Shown here: piece by piece, positions 27,801-34,972 of the stretch | Numbering within the stretch: the stretch's first letter is position 1 | How the letters are laid out: the number at the start of each line of letters is the position of its first letter | Source of the DNA: Lysobacter gummosus | Lineage (GTDB): Bacteria > Pseudomonadota > Gammaproteobacteria > Xanthomonadales > Xanthomonadaceae | Reading direction: 5' to 3' | Assembly: GCF_001442805.1 (NCBI RefSeq) | Contig: NZ_CP011131.1 | Location: forward strand, 806,001 to 870,000 | DNA length: 64,000 nt | Program-made: the position numbers and the translations under genes | Notes under the pieces: generated by a model | Database searches by the model: none | Told to the model about the DNA's origin: nothing | Seen by the model: the letters and a program-made list of their open reading frames with translations, nothing else

Positions 27801-28134
27801 CGATCCGGCGACGCCGCCAGTCGAGATCGATGTGCCCGAGCTGTTGATCCACGACAGCTTCGAGGACGCGCTGCAGTTGGAGTTCATCCCGGTGTTCGAT
27901 CCGGCGATGGTCAAGCGCGTCTACATCGACGTGAAGTACGAGGACGGCGCCTACAAGCGCAGCGAACGCATCGAGATGGCCGGCACCCAGACCGACCCGC
28001 TCAGACTGCGCATCGCCCTGAAGAACGCGGACAAGCGCAAGTACCGCCGCCGCTTCACCTTCGTCGGCATGCAGGGCCAGTTCGATCAGCGCGCCTGGGT
28101 GGACGAGACGGAAGAACTGGTGGCGGTGCAATAA
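24856..28134 (+). CDS. Very large cluster protein: module domain, Gly-Thr linker, OmpA-like domain, beta repeats
   Basis: 1092-residue multidomain protein. Order: module FRDHADKSQFWYLPG (residues 16-30); co-linear family segment (FSLSLSSEGATILESALSDG and PIGVIYNFKYLAMRPA); a long low-complexity linker of GGT/GGG units (about residues 280-432); then an OmpA-like domain (about 523-690) with FGLFFDFDKP, YASHEHVSG and NRRLSQRRLDVALAVARR, matching the peptidoglycan-binding OmpA pattern. A Pro-rich linker of TPPV units (about 700-735) and a C-terminal part with two to three beta repeats follow. The ATG at 24856 was chosen because TTGGAG precedes it and the start aligns with the 22365 product. There is no signal peptide, which is odd for an OmpA-like domain. 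Confidence 0.87.
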   Translation: MLSLEKPITIDGITVFRDHADKSQFWYLPGPVALATRQPDGRKEFSFLKYRVADATAADKGGGFVMFVTTLQLPSSMESRIIGRLNAEPDVKLPVRLTCATFEEGSVQCVALNVQGAGGTSAQPAQPGTFNAVEHILGASVPSMDAANRAAFSLSLSSEGATILESALSDGMTPIGVIYNFKYLAMRPALKVTITADFERIYNHFSASLEGQYAWFKAGVDAAFESLVQNGVIDIQVEAFTDADDKRDQEKWALDFFKEDLLSKWFEPTLVPGKLATDAANAGGGSSGGNTGGTGGTGGGTGGTGGGTGGAGGGTGGTGGGTGGTGGGTGGTGGGTGGTGGTGGGTGGTGGGTGGTGGTGGGTGGTGGTGGGTGGTGGGTGGTGGTGGTGGGTGGTGGSTGGTAPGGFSGSSGGGSTGASSGGGTSGTGGGTTPPPAAQIQPAALSVDSTEPAPLPAGLSVTHTPAASGLAETITVTGAGAVVKVDDQVVAADAQGRVSITVNPDSSKRIDVEWPATAQEQTFGLFFDFDKPAEAGWNPNTPSPQFRAYVDNTTTDPRYRDASGTLRIEGDGNWTGSERGADRLMAWIRGLPAPRNLNFQAYASHEHVSGANETERERYNRRLSQRRLDVALAVARRAGATFTIAAQAANGDVPASSRPGTHSAMGGDPDNRVVHVTGRAAGTTPNRWHGRLRRPASVAPPVIPPVVPPVTPPVTPPVTPPVTPPVTPPTLPTPPTAMSLSLKLKFVHQEERKKLTLRYNRSEATRRTYAPQGFFGLMLGDLRDKSKYFKEIDLDDPFFRQFAVEASMPIAFEPIDLKSAQVALDYGDKTKPRDHKHADFVFTPGEVGVKRFEVFMNQTRDIAYDAAYQYHFDPQSDWAADKTSYTIPAAKTEDRTLFVNPYEHVEFRQFTATPGDIDWDVVEAIDVKLQARGYATPEPKTTLTLTANSGPKTWRLRGAKPAPANRGVTYQIVQRRKGAANPDPATPPVEIDVPELLIHDSFEDALQLEFIPVFDPAMVKRVYIDVKYEDGAYKRSERIEMAGTQTDPLRLRIALKNADKRKYRRRFTFVGMQGQFDQRAWVDETEELVAVQ

Positions 28135-28138
28135 GCCG

Positions 28139-29137
28139 ATGAACGCCACGATCGCCACCAGCGGCCAACCACGGCGCGACGCGAGGCAGCCGATGAACCA
28201 CGATGCGGATGCGGCGATGGGCGCGAGCCCATCGCCGGCGAGCGGTACGGCGTTGTTGGCCGCGCCCATCGCCGCCACCTTGCAACGCCTGCGCGCGGTG
28301 CTGCCCGCGCAGGCCGACGCGGCGCAGGCGATGCTCACAGGCGTGCTCGCGCCGTTGCAGGACTCGTGCTGGCCCGAGGTCGCCTGGAGTTTCAGCCGCC
28401 TCACCAACACCGGCCTGCCGGTGGAATTCGCATGGACCTCGCGCGAGGCCGCGGTGCGCTGGACCGCGGAAGTCGCCGCGCCCGAAGTCGATGAAAACGA
28501 GCGGCTGGCGATCGCCGCGCAAGCGCTGGATTGGCAGGGCGATCTGGCGTCGTGGTTCGAGCATCAGCGCGGCAACCGGTTGAAGTTCGGCGCCTGGGTT
28601 TCGGCGCGTCATGGCGATGGCCTGGCGACCAAGCTCTACGTCGATCTGCCCGACGGGCGCCTGCCGCCGGCATGGCGCAAGCGCCAGGCGCTGTTCGATT
28701 CGGCGTTGATGTTCTGGCGTATGTGCGGGGTCAATCCCGACGGCAGCGTGGAATGCTATGCGCGCGCCAGCGAACTCGATCTGGCCGCGCTGCGGATGTT
28801 GGCGCAGGCCACCGTCGGCGATGCCGAACCGATGATGCGGCGCGTGGCGCAGGTGGTGTCGGCGGACGATCTGCCGCGGCCCTCGGGCATCAGCCTGGCC
28901 TTGTCCGCCGACGGCCAAGTGCGCGCGTTGACCTGGTTCACCTTCGCCAAGGCGATTTTCCGCGACGACGCGCAAGTGGCCGCGTGCATGCGCGGGCTTG
29001 GCGAAGGGCTGTCGGCGCGGGTGTACGAGGCCCTGGCCGCCGGTCCCGCGGACGGCCGCTGGCGCCACGGCATGATCGGCGTCGGCGCGGACATCGCCGG
29101 CAATACCTGGGTGCAATGCGGATTGCGGCCGACGTGA
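28139..29137 (+). CDS. Cluster protein of unknown function, possible PT-barrel (ABBA) fold
   Basis: 332-residue soluble protein starting 4 bases after the preceding stop; an in-frame ATG at 28193 with GAGGC upstream is an alternative (314 residues). Reading for secondary structure gives about five helix-helix-strand-strand units. Paired strands occur at EVAWSFSRLTNTGLPVEFAW, LKFGAWVSARH/TKLYVDLPDG, MFWRMCGVNPDGSVECYA, GISLALSADGQVRALTWFTF and WRHGMIGVGADI. Such a five-fold pattern and the KLY element recall aromatic prenyltransferases of the ABBA type, but no signature proves it. It is followed by a cyclase-like gene. The assignment is inference only. Confidence 0.8.
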   Translation: MNATIATSGQPRRDARQPMNHDADAAMGASPSPASGTALLAAPIAATLQRLRAVLPAQADAAQAMLTGVLAPLQDSCWPEVAWSFSRLTNTGLPVEFAWTSREAAVRWTAEVAAPEVDENERLAIAAQALDWQGDLASWFEHQRGNRLKFGAWVSARHGDGLATKLYVDLPDGRLPPAWRKRQALFDSALMFWRMCGVNPDGSVECYARASELDLAALRMLAQATVGDAEPMMRRVAQVVSADDLPRPSGISLALSADGQVRALTWFTFAKAIFRDDAQVAACMRGLGEGLSARVYEALAAGPADGRWRHGMIGVGADIAGNTWVQCGLRPT

Positions 29138-29190
29138 AGCGGGCGAGCGGATGCGCAATGCGGGAATCTTCGATCGATGGAGCGATCACG

Positions 29191-30189
29191 ATGCACGGCG
29201 TGAACAAAGCCAGTGATGAGGGTCCGCGTCGCGGGTGCGGTCGCGAGCGCAGCGCGCGCTTCGACGTTGCCGCGTCCGAGGAGGACATCGCGATCAGATC
29301 CGGCATAGTCGATCGCCTGCGCAGCGCCTATCCGATCGAAAGCCAAGTCAGCCAGGGCGGACAACAACGCCGCGACCGCAACGGTTTCGTGACCGCATTG
29401 GGCGTGCGCGCGTTGCGTCGCCACGGCTTGCCCGTGCCGGGCGCGATGCTCGATACCCTGCAGGCGTGCCGATCCGCGCGCGGCGGCTTCCGTTTCTGGC
29501 CCGAAGGCGCGCAACCCGACTGGGCGCCGGTGTTGCCCGACGATGTCGACGACACCGCGATCATGGCGCTGGAACTGCTGCATGCCGGGCGGATGGGCCT
29601 GGACGATGCGCGCCGCACCGCCTGCATGACCATCGCGCGACGGCGTATCGCGCGCTTTCCCGCGCTGCGCCCGCCGTGGCTGCGCGTGGGCACGTTCGCG
29701 ACCTGGTGCCGCGAGGGCGTTAGCTTCGACATGGTCGATTGCACCGCCACCGCGAACGTTCTCGGCTTCCTGGCCGCGGTCGGCCTGTCGCATCTGCCCG
29801 GCGTGCGCGAAGCCACGCAGATGCTCGGCGCGGCCCTGCATTGGGCCGGCGACGATGAACTGCGCGCGAGCAGTTTGTCGCCGTTCTATCCCGATCCGGT
29901 CGAGCTGGTGTTGGCGCTGGAGCATGCGGCGCGATCCGGCGCGCGGGGTTTGCACGAACTGCATGCCGCGGCCGCGGCGACCGGTTGGGGTGCGAACGCG
30001 GAACTGCGCAGCACGCGTGCGGAGCATCGAGTGTGTTCGAGTCCCTACGGCGTCGTGGTGTGGCGTTCGCCGGAGCTCGCGCGCCTGCGTGGTTGGGCGC
30101 GCGAGATGGGCGAGGCGCGAATTCCCAAACCGTTGCCGCATTGGATCGGGGATTTCGAATCCGAGCTGATGTGCAGCGTGTTCGATTGA
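29191..30189 (+). CDS. Terpene-cyclase/prenyltransferase-like alpha-alpha toroid protein with DVDDTA motif
   Basis: 332-residue protein, predicted all-helical. The segment GGFRFWPEG...VLPDDVDDTAIMALELL (about residues 100-135) resembles squalene-hopene cyclase repeats and contains DVDDTA, which equals the class II terpene cyclase DxDD acid motif; a second repeat-like DCTATANVLGFLAAVG follows. It is about half the length of squalene-hopene cyclases, so it would be a single-domain relative, or a non-enzymatic toroid. The ATG at 29191 has GGAG 8 bases upstream; an earlier ATG at 29158 is possible. It is the last gene of the cluster, followed by a strong terminator. Its role with the beta-repeat proteins is unknown. 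Confidence 0.82.
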   Translation: MHGVNKASDEGPRRGCGRERSARFDVAASEEDIAIRSGIVDRLRSAYPIESQVSQGGQQRRDRNGFVTALGVRALRRHGLPVPGAMLDTLQACRSARGGFRFWPEGAQPDWAPVLPDDVDDTAIMALELLHAGRMGLDDARRTACMTIARRRIARFPALRPPWLRVGTFATWCREGVSFDMVDCTATANVLGFLAAVGLSHLPGVREATQMLGAALHWAGDDELRASSLSPFYPDPVELVLALEHAARSGARGLHELHAAAAATGWGANAELRSTRAEHRVCSSPYGVVVWRSPELARLRGWAREMGEARIPKPLPHWIGDFESELMCSVFD

Positions 30190-30201
30190 CCGCGCCAAAG
30201 A

Positions 30202-30228
30202 ACGAAGCCCGGCGATGCCGGGCTTCGT
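30202..30228. terminator. Bidirectional rho-independent terminator
   Basis: A 12-base perfect stem ACGAAGCCCGGC/GCCGGGCTTCGT with a 3-base loop is followed by TTTC. It lies between the convergent cluster (plus) and btuB (minus). Confidence 0.9.
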
Positions 30229-30262
30229 TTCGAACCATCGCGCGCAGCGAGCCGGGCGACTA

Positions 30263-32104
30263 TCAGGGCTTGGGCGCGTAACGCAGAGTCAGGAACCACT
30301 CGCGGCCGGGCTGGTTGTAGTACGACACGGTCTCGTACTGGCGATCGAACACGTTGGCCACGCGCGCCTGCAGGCTCAACGAATCGCTGAACGCGTACTC
30401 GGCGCGCAGGTCCATGGTGCCGTAGCCGCCGACGCGCACGCTGTTGGCGACGTCGTCGTAACGCGAGCCGTAACCCACCGCGGTCGCGCCGATGCGAAAC
30501 TTGCCGAAGGCGCGATCCAGGTCGATGCGCGCGCTGTGCTTGGCGCGGCGCGGCAGGTCGTTGCCGCGGAAGAAGCCGACGCGGTTTTCGGTGTCCAGAT
30601 AGCTGGCGCTCGCCGCCAGGGTCCAGTCGGCGAAGGTGGTGTCGATGCCGATTTCGGCGCCGCGCATGCGCGCGCGTTCGATGTTGTTCGGCAGGTTGAT
30701 CGCCGAATCGAAGGTGATCAGCTGATCGACGCGGGTGTCGAAGCCGTCGATGCGCGCGTTGAAGCCGTCGCCGCGGTAGGCCAGGCCCACTTCCCAGGTC
30801 TTGGACTCTTCCGGCTTCAGATGGGCGTTGCCGAAGAACGGGTAGTACAGCTCGTTGAAGGTCGGCGCCTTGAACGCGGTGCCGTAACCCACGGTCACGC
30901 GCCAGCTCTCGGCGAAGTTCAGCCCCCACGCGGCGCCGCCGGTGGTGTGGCCGCCGAACTGTTCATTGTCGTCGCGGCGCACGCTGGCTTCGAACGACTG
31001 GTTGCCGAAACGGCCCTGGTACTGGACGAAGCCGGCCTTGTTGTCGCGATCGGTCTCGTCGTAAGAGGTATCGCTGTCGACGCGGTCGCGCAGCCAATCG
31101 AAGCCAACCGTAACAAGTTGATCCTCGGCTACGGTGAAATCCGCTTGAAGCGTCGCGCTATCGCGGTCGGTCTTGAAGAACCCCATCGCCAGCGCGCTCA
31201 GGAAGTTGTCCGAGCTGTCGACATTGCGCCCCGCGCTCAACTGCACCTTCACTTTTTCCGACGGCTTCCAGTTGAGCTTGCCGCCGATCACCTGCTGCAC
31301 GGTCTCGGAGTAGTTGACGAAGCTGCCGTCGTAATCGTTCCGGCCTTCCGCGCGCAGCGCCTGGCCTTCGATGCTCCACTGCTCGTTGATCTCGACGCCG
31401 CCGCGCAGCGACAGTGCGTGGCTCTCGTAGCCGTCGCGATCGGGCTCGTCGGTGAAGCAGCCGGCGAGCACCGGGAAGCCGGCGCCGCGGCAGGCGTTGA
31501 TGCCCTGGGTCTTGCGGAAGCTGTAGTCGGCGCCGAACCAGCCGTGACCGCCACGGCCGCCGAAGCCGCTGCCGTATTCGATGGCGCCGTCGCTGCCGCC
31601 GCCGACGTGCACGCGCGGGGCGAAGCCCTGCTGTTCGCGACGGGTGAACACCTGGATCACACCGCCGATGGCGTCGGCGCCATACAGGCTCGAACGCGGG
31701 CCGCGCACGATTTCGATGCGGTCGATCAGTTCCAGCGGCAGATCCTGCAGCGCGGCCAGGCCCGAGGTCGGCGAGCCGATGCGGATGCCGTCCACCAGCA
31801 CCAGCACGTGGTCGGATTCGCTGCCGCGCAGGAACAGCGTGGTCAGCTTGCCGGCGCCGCCCTGGTTGGCGATGGTGATGCCGGCGCGGCCGCGCAGCAG
31901 ATCGTTGAGATCGCGCGCCTGGCTGCGTTCGATGTCGGCGCGGTCCAGCACCTCGACCGGGGTCAGCAGGTCGTTGACGCTGACCGCGGTGCGGTTGGCG
32001 GTGACCACGACCTGATCGAGATCGGTGGCGTCGCCGGCGGGCGCGGCGAGGGCGGTGGCCGGCAGGGCGCAGGCAATGGCGAGGGACAGATTCAGGCAAC
32101 GCAT
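30263..32104 (-). CDS. btuB: TonB-dependent vitamin B12 receptor
   Basis: 613-residue outer-membrane transporter, the same length as E. coli BtuB (614). A signal peptide (MRCLNLSLAIACALPATALA) is followed by a TonB box region DLDQVVVTANR, a plug domain (VEVLDRADIERSQARDLNDL, then EIVRGPRSSLYGADAIGGVI) and a beta-barrel ending in EWFLTLRYAP with the terminal aromatic region typical of outer-membrane barrels. The cobalamin riboswitch in its leader (32240-32476) supports cobalamin/cobinamide uptake as the role. It faces the novel cluster convergently. Confidence 0.95.
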   Translation of the reverse strand: MRCLNLSLAIACALPATALAAPAGDATDLDQVVVTANRTAVSVNDLLTPVEVLDRADIERSQARDLNDLLRGRAGITIANQGGAGKLTTLFLRGSESDHVLVLVDGIRIGSPTSGLAALQDLPLELIDRIEIVRGPRSSLYGADAIGGVIQVFTRREQQGFAPRVHVGGGSDGAIEYGSGFGGRGGHGWFGADYSFRKTQGINACRGAGFPVLAGCFTDEPDRDGYESHALSLRGGVEINEQWSIEGQALRAEGRNDYDGSFVNYSETVQQVIGGKLNWKPSEKVKVQLSAGRNVDSSDNFLSALAMGFFKTDRDSATLQADFTVAEDQLVTVGFDWLRDRVDSDTSYDETDRDNKAGFVQYQGRFGNQSFEASVRRDDNEQFGGHTTGGAAWGLNFAESWRVTVGYGTAFKAPTFNELYYPFFGNAHLKPEESKTWEVGLAYRGDGFNARIDGFDTRVDQLITFDSAINLPNNIERARMRGAEIGIDTTFADWTLAASASYLDTENRVGFFRGNDLPRRAKHSARIDLDRAFGKFRIGATAVGYGSRYDDVANSVRVGGYGTMDLRAEYAFSDSLSLQARVANVFDRQYETVSYYNQPGREWFLTLRYAPKP

Positions 32105-32239
32105 GTGTATGACTCCAACGCACGCGCGATCCAGCGCGTGGCGACAACGGCTGATGAGCGGCGGCGGGGAAAGGACGTGCGGGCAGCGAAACGAGCGCGC
32201 AAAGGCGCTGCAGCCGCCGCAATGCCCTCCGCATCGCAA

Positions 32240-32476
32240 CCTGTGGCGCACCGAGGCCGGTCTCCGGACTCGCAAGCGCAGCCGATGCGATCGACTCCCG
32301 GGCGCGGCGCCTTCCCATGCCTGTGCACAGTGGCGGTGGCCGCGACCTGACTTGCTTACCGTTGCGGGGGCAGTGCCGGAATGGGCGGGGCGGGTCGGAT
32401 CGTCCGACCGGACCTGAGCGCGTCACCGGCTTCCCGTTTCAACCCCGGCGGCGTAGCCGTGGGGTCACCTCGAAGC
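32240..32476 (-). ncRNA. Cobalamin (AdoCbl) riboswitch upstream of btuB
   Basis: On the minus strand: GAGGTGACC start, AAACGGGAAGCCGGTGACG, GCACTGCCCCCGCAACGGTA and the B12 box GTCCGGAGACCGGCCT (about 32253-32268). These are the conserved core elements in their usual order and spacing. It is expected to shut down btuB when cobalamin is plentiful. The exact ends are approximate. Confidence 0.93.
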
Positions 32477-32592
32477 GGGGCGCAGTGTACGCGATGTGGG
32501 GGCGGGGCGCCTGGGCCAACCCCGCCCCGGCCCGAACGCATGGCGTTCGGGCGTTCGCGGACGCGCGAGCCAATGGCTCGCAAGCGGCGTCC

Positions 32593-32640
32593 GCTCACCC
32601 CGCCTGCGGGAGAAGGTGCCCCGAAGGGGCGGATGAGGGC
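32593..32640. repeat. Dispersed palindromic repeat (CGGGAGAAGGTGCCCCG type)
   Basis: CTCACCCCGCCTGCGGGAGA followed by GGTGCCCCGAAGGGGCGGAT and GAGGG matches a palindromic repeat common in intergenic regions of xanthomonads and relatives (established pattern, recalled rather than searched). Nearby small palindromes CCGAACGCATGGCGTTCGG (32527-32545) and GCGAGCCAATGGCTCGC (32567-32583) add to a hairpin-rich gap between tfoX-like and btuB. Confidence 0.7.
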
Positions 32641-32684
32641 GCGCGGCCCAACCTGCCGCACCGCGAACCCGCGACCGACTTGGA

Positions 32685-33143
32685 TCAGTCGTTGCGATCG
32701 TCCGCGTCGTGCGAACCGTGCCCGTCGTCGTCCGACGGACCGTCGCGGTCGCTGCCGTCGTCTCGGTCGTTGTCGTCGCGATCGTGGCCAGCGTCGAACG
32801 CGGTTGGCTCATCGAACCGCTCTTCCTGCGCATGCATCGTCGTATGCACCGGCGCGGCCGCCGGCTTGTTGCGCGGCGCCGGCAGCAGCGCCGTCGCCGC
32901 CTCAGCGGCCAGGATCAGTTCCTGGCGGCGTTCTTCGCTGATCTCCTGCCAGTGGCAGTCCAGCAGCGCGCCTTCGATCGCGTACAGCAGGTTCAAGGTC
33001 GGTTTGAAGCCGGCGCGCTTGACCCGCATGAAGGCTTCGACGGTGCCGATCGCGGCGATGTCCTCGTGCGTGCGCAGACCGACCTGGCGCAGCCAGGCCG
33101 CGCTCTTGGGGCCGATGTTGCGCATCTTGGGGGCGGCGGTCAT
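32685..33143 (-). CDS. TfoX C-terminal domain protein with acidic tail
   Basis: 152-residue protein. Residues 5-80 match the TfoX_C domain (MRNIGPKSAAWLRQVGLRTH, GFKPTLNLLYAIEGALLDCHW), a helix-hairpin-helix-like fold found in TfoX competence regulators and in stand-alone proteins. After an Ala/Pro linker, the last about 40 residues are almost only Asp, Gly, Ser, Arg, His and Asn (repeated D-R-D/D-D-G units), a highly charged tail. Its ATG overlaps the stop of msrC (ATGA at 33140-33143), so the two are translationally coupled. The role is probably regulatory, but unproven. Confidence 0.88.
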   Translation of the reverse strand: MTAAPKMRNIGPKSAAWLRQVGLRTHEDIAAIGTVEAFMRVKRAGFKPTLNLLYAIEGALLDCHWQEISEERRQELILAAEAATALLPAPRNKPAAAPVHTTMHAQEERFDEPTAFDAGHDRDDNDRDDGSDRDGPSDDDGHGSHDADDRND

Positions 33144-33622
33144 GCCAGCGACTCCAGGTAGACCCGCGCCAGCGCTTCCAGACCGGCCTGATCGTCGGCG
33201 TCGAAGCGCTCCGGCACCGGACTGTCCAGATCGAACACGCCGATCAGCTCCTCGCCCCGCAGCAACGGCACCACCACTTCCGAACGCGAAGCCGCGTCGC
33301 AGGCGATGTGGCCGGGGAAGTCGTGCACGTCGGCCACGCGCTGGGTCTGGCGGCTGGAAGCGGCCGCGCCGCACACGCCCTTGTCGAGCGGGATGCGCAC
33401 GCAGGCCGGCAGGCCCTGGAACGGGCCGACCACCAGTTCGCGGCCGTCGTAGAAGTAGAAACCGACCCAGTTGAGCTGCGGCAGGGACTGGTTGACCAGG
33501 GCCGACAGGTTGGCGGCGTTGGCGACGCGGTCGCGCTCACCGTCGAGCAGCGCACGCGCCTGCTCGACCAATTGCGCGTACTGCTCGGGCTTTCCGCCCG
33601 AAAGTGCTGAGGCTGTATACAT
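33140..33622 (-). CDS. msrC: Free methionine-(R)-sulfoxide reductase (GAF domain)
   Basis: 160-residue GAF-domain enzyme of the fRMsr/YebR family that reduces free L-methionine-(R)-S-oxide, a protection against oxidation. It has WVGFYFYDGRELVVGPFQG and the three expected Cys in ACVRIPLDKGVCGAA and HIACDAASRSEVVVPL, followed by GVFDLDSP. The length is as usual for the family. The upstream region is shared with the divergent bioD; the tfoX-like gene overlaps its stop. Confidence 0.95.
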   Translation of the reverse strand: MYTASALSGGKPEQYAQLVEQARALLDGERDRVANAANLSALVNQSLPQLNWVGFYFYDGRELVVGPFQGLPACVRIPLDKGVCGAAASSRQTQRVADVHDFPGHIACDAASRSEVVVPLLRGEELIGVFDLDSPVPERFDADDQAGLEALARVYLESLA

Positions 33623-33771
33623 CTTCGGAGTGTAGCAGTGGTGTTCGCCACGACTACCATGGTCAGCCGGCAGTGCCGGAAAAGCGCGAGGTCAGTCACA
33701 AGCGCCAGACTGTTTCGCGCGGCAATCCGCCGTCATGCCGTCCTCCAGCGACTTTTCGGACCCGAATCCCG

Positions 33772-34458
33772 ATGCCTCCGCGAGCTTATCTCCCCGGCCT
33801 GTTCGTCACCGGCACCGACACCGGCGTGGGCAAGTCCGTCGTCAGCGCCTCGCTGCTGCATGCGATCCGCGCACTCGGCGCGCGCGCGATCGGCATGAAG
33901 CCGGTGGCGAGCGGCTGCGAGCCGGGCGCGCAAGGCTGGCGCAACGAAGACGCGCTGCTGCTGCAGGCGGCCAGCGATCCGACGCCGCGCTACGAGGACG
34001 TCAACCCGTACGCGCTGCCGCAAGCGCTGGCGCCGGAGATCGCCGCGGCCGAAGCCGGCATCGAGATCGGCCTGGAGCCGATCCTCGCCGCATACGCGCG
34101 CCTGCGGGCGCAGGCCGAGGTGATGGTGGTGGAAGGCGTCGGCGGCTGGGCCGCGCCGATCGACGCCCGGCTCGACCAGATCGATCTGGTGCGCGCGCTG
34201 GATCTGCCGGTGGTGCTGGTGGTCGGGTTGCGCCTGGGCGCGATCAACCACGCCCGCCTGAGCGCGCGCGCGATCGCCGCCGACGGTGCGCGTTTCATCG
34301 GCTGGATCGCCAACGACATCGATCCGCAGATGGCGCGCATGGACGAGAACTTCGAGATCCTGTGCCGGCGAATGCCGGTGCCGTGCTGGGGCCGCGTGCC
34401 TTATTCGCCGCGTCCCGATCCGGCGCGGCTGGCGGCATCGCTGCGGCCGCAGGTGTAA
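33772..34458 (+). CDS. bioD: Dethiobiotin synthetase
   Basis: 228-residue enzyme that makes the ureido ring of dethiobiotin from 7,8-diaminononanoate, CO2 and ATP in biotin synthesis. It has the P-loop GTDTGVGKS (residues 12-20), IGMKPVASG with the substrate-contact Lys, and EGVGGWAAPI (the Mg/ATP site EGAGG-type). The ATG at 33772 puts the P-loop at the usual distance; upstream in-frame sequence is not conserved in type. It stands alone here, away from other bio genes, and ends at a strong terminator. Confidence 0.96.
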   Translation: MPPRAYLPGLFVTGTDTGVGKSVVSASLLHAIRALGARAIGMKPVASGCEPGAQGWRNEDALLLQAASDPTPRYEDVNPYALPQALAPEIAAAEAGIEIGLEPILAAYARLRAQAEVMVVEGVGGWAAPIDARLDQIDLVRALDLPVVLVVGLRLGAINHARLSARAIAADGARFIGWIANDIDPQMARMDENFEILCRRMPVPCWGRVPYSPRPDPARLAASLRPQV

Positions 34459-34493
34459 TTCACCGTCATCGCCGCCGCGGCGCGGACAACAAA

Positions 34494-34521
34494 AAACCCG
34501 GCAGCGCAGGCTGCCGGGTTT
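34494..34521. terminator. Bidirectional rho-independent terminator
   Basis: The stem AAACCCGGCAGC/GCTGCCGGGTTT with a 4-base loop is preceded by an A run and followed by TTTCG. It lies between the convergent bioD and phasin genes. Confidence 0.92.
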
Positions 34522-34561
34522 CGTGTATCCGCGTTACCCGCCGGAGAGAGATACGTTGCGA

Positions 34562-34972
34562 TTACTTCGCCGGAGCGGCGGTCGCCTTGGTCGCGGCCTT
34601 GGCGGCCTTCTCGACATTGGCCTGGGTGGCCTTGGCGGTGGTTTCGATCTGCGACTTGGCGAGTTCGGCGATGGCTTCGTTGGCCTTCAGCGTGCGGCCG
34701 AAAGCTTCCTGACCGGTGCTGACAGCGCGCTCGACGTTTTCGCGAGCGATCTGCACGCCTTTCGGCCACAGGGTCTTGAAGGCTTCGGCATCGCGCGCTT
34801 CGGCGGCTTCACCGAAGAAAGCGAAGGTCGCGTTGACGCGCTCTTCGATCGCGGCGATCTGCAGACCGAACACGGCCTCGGCGTTGTCGAGGGCCAGGCG
34901 GTTGACCTGAGCGGCCGTGTCCGCGAACTGGCGCGTAGCGGCGGCGAACTGTTCGTTGAATTGCTGGTACAT
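34562..34972 (-). CDS. Phasin family protein
   Basis: 136-residue helical protein of the phasin (PhaP/TIGR01841-like) family that coats polyhydroxyalkanoate granules or related inclusions. The start MYQQFNEQFAAATRQFADT, a long amphipathic helix without Cys, and an Ala/Lys-rich C-terminus (AAKAATKATAAPAK) fit. It is monocistronic between a terminator and a long leader with two TGC-N3-GCA sites. No PHA synthase is present in the window. Confidence 0.9.
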   Translation of the reverse strand: MYQQFNEQFAAATRQFADTAAQVNRLALDNAEAVFGLQIAAIEERVNATFAFFGEAAEARDAEAFKTLWPKGVQIARENVERAVSTGQEAFGRTLKANEAIAELAKSQIETTAKATQANVEKAAKAATKATAAPAK

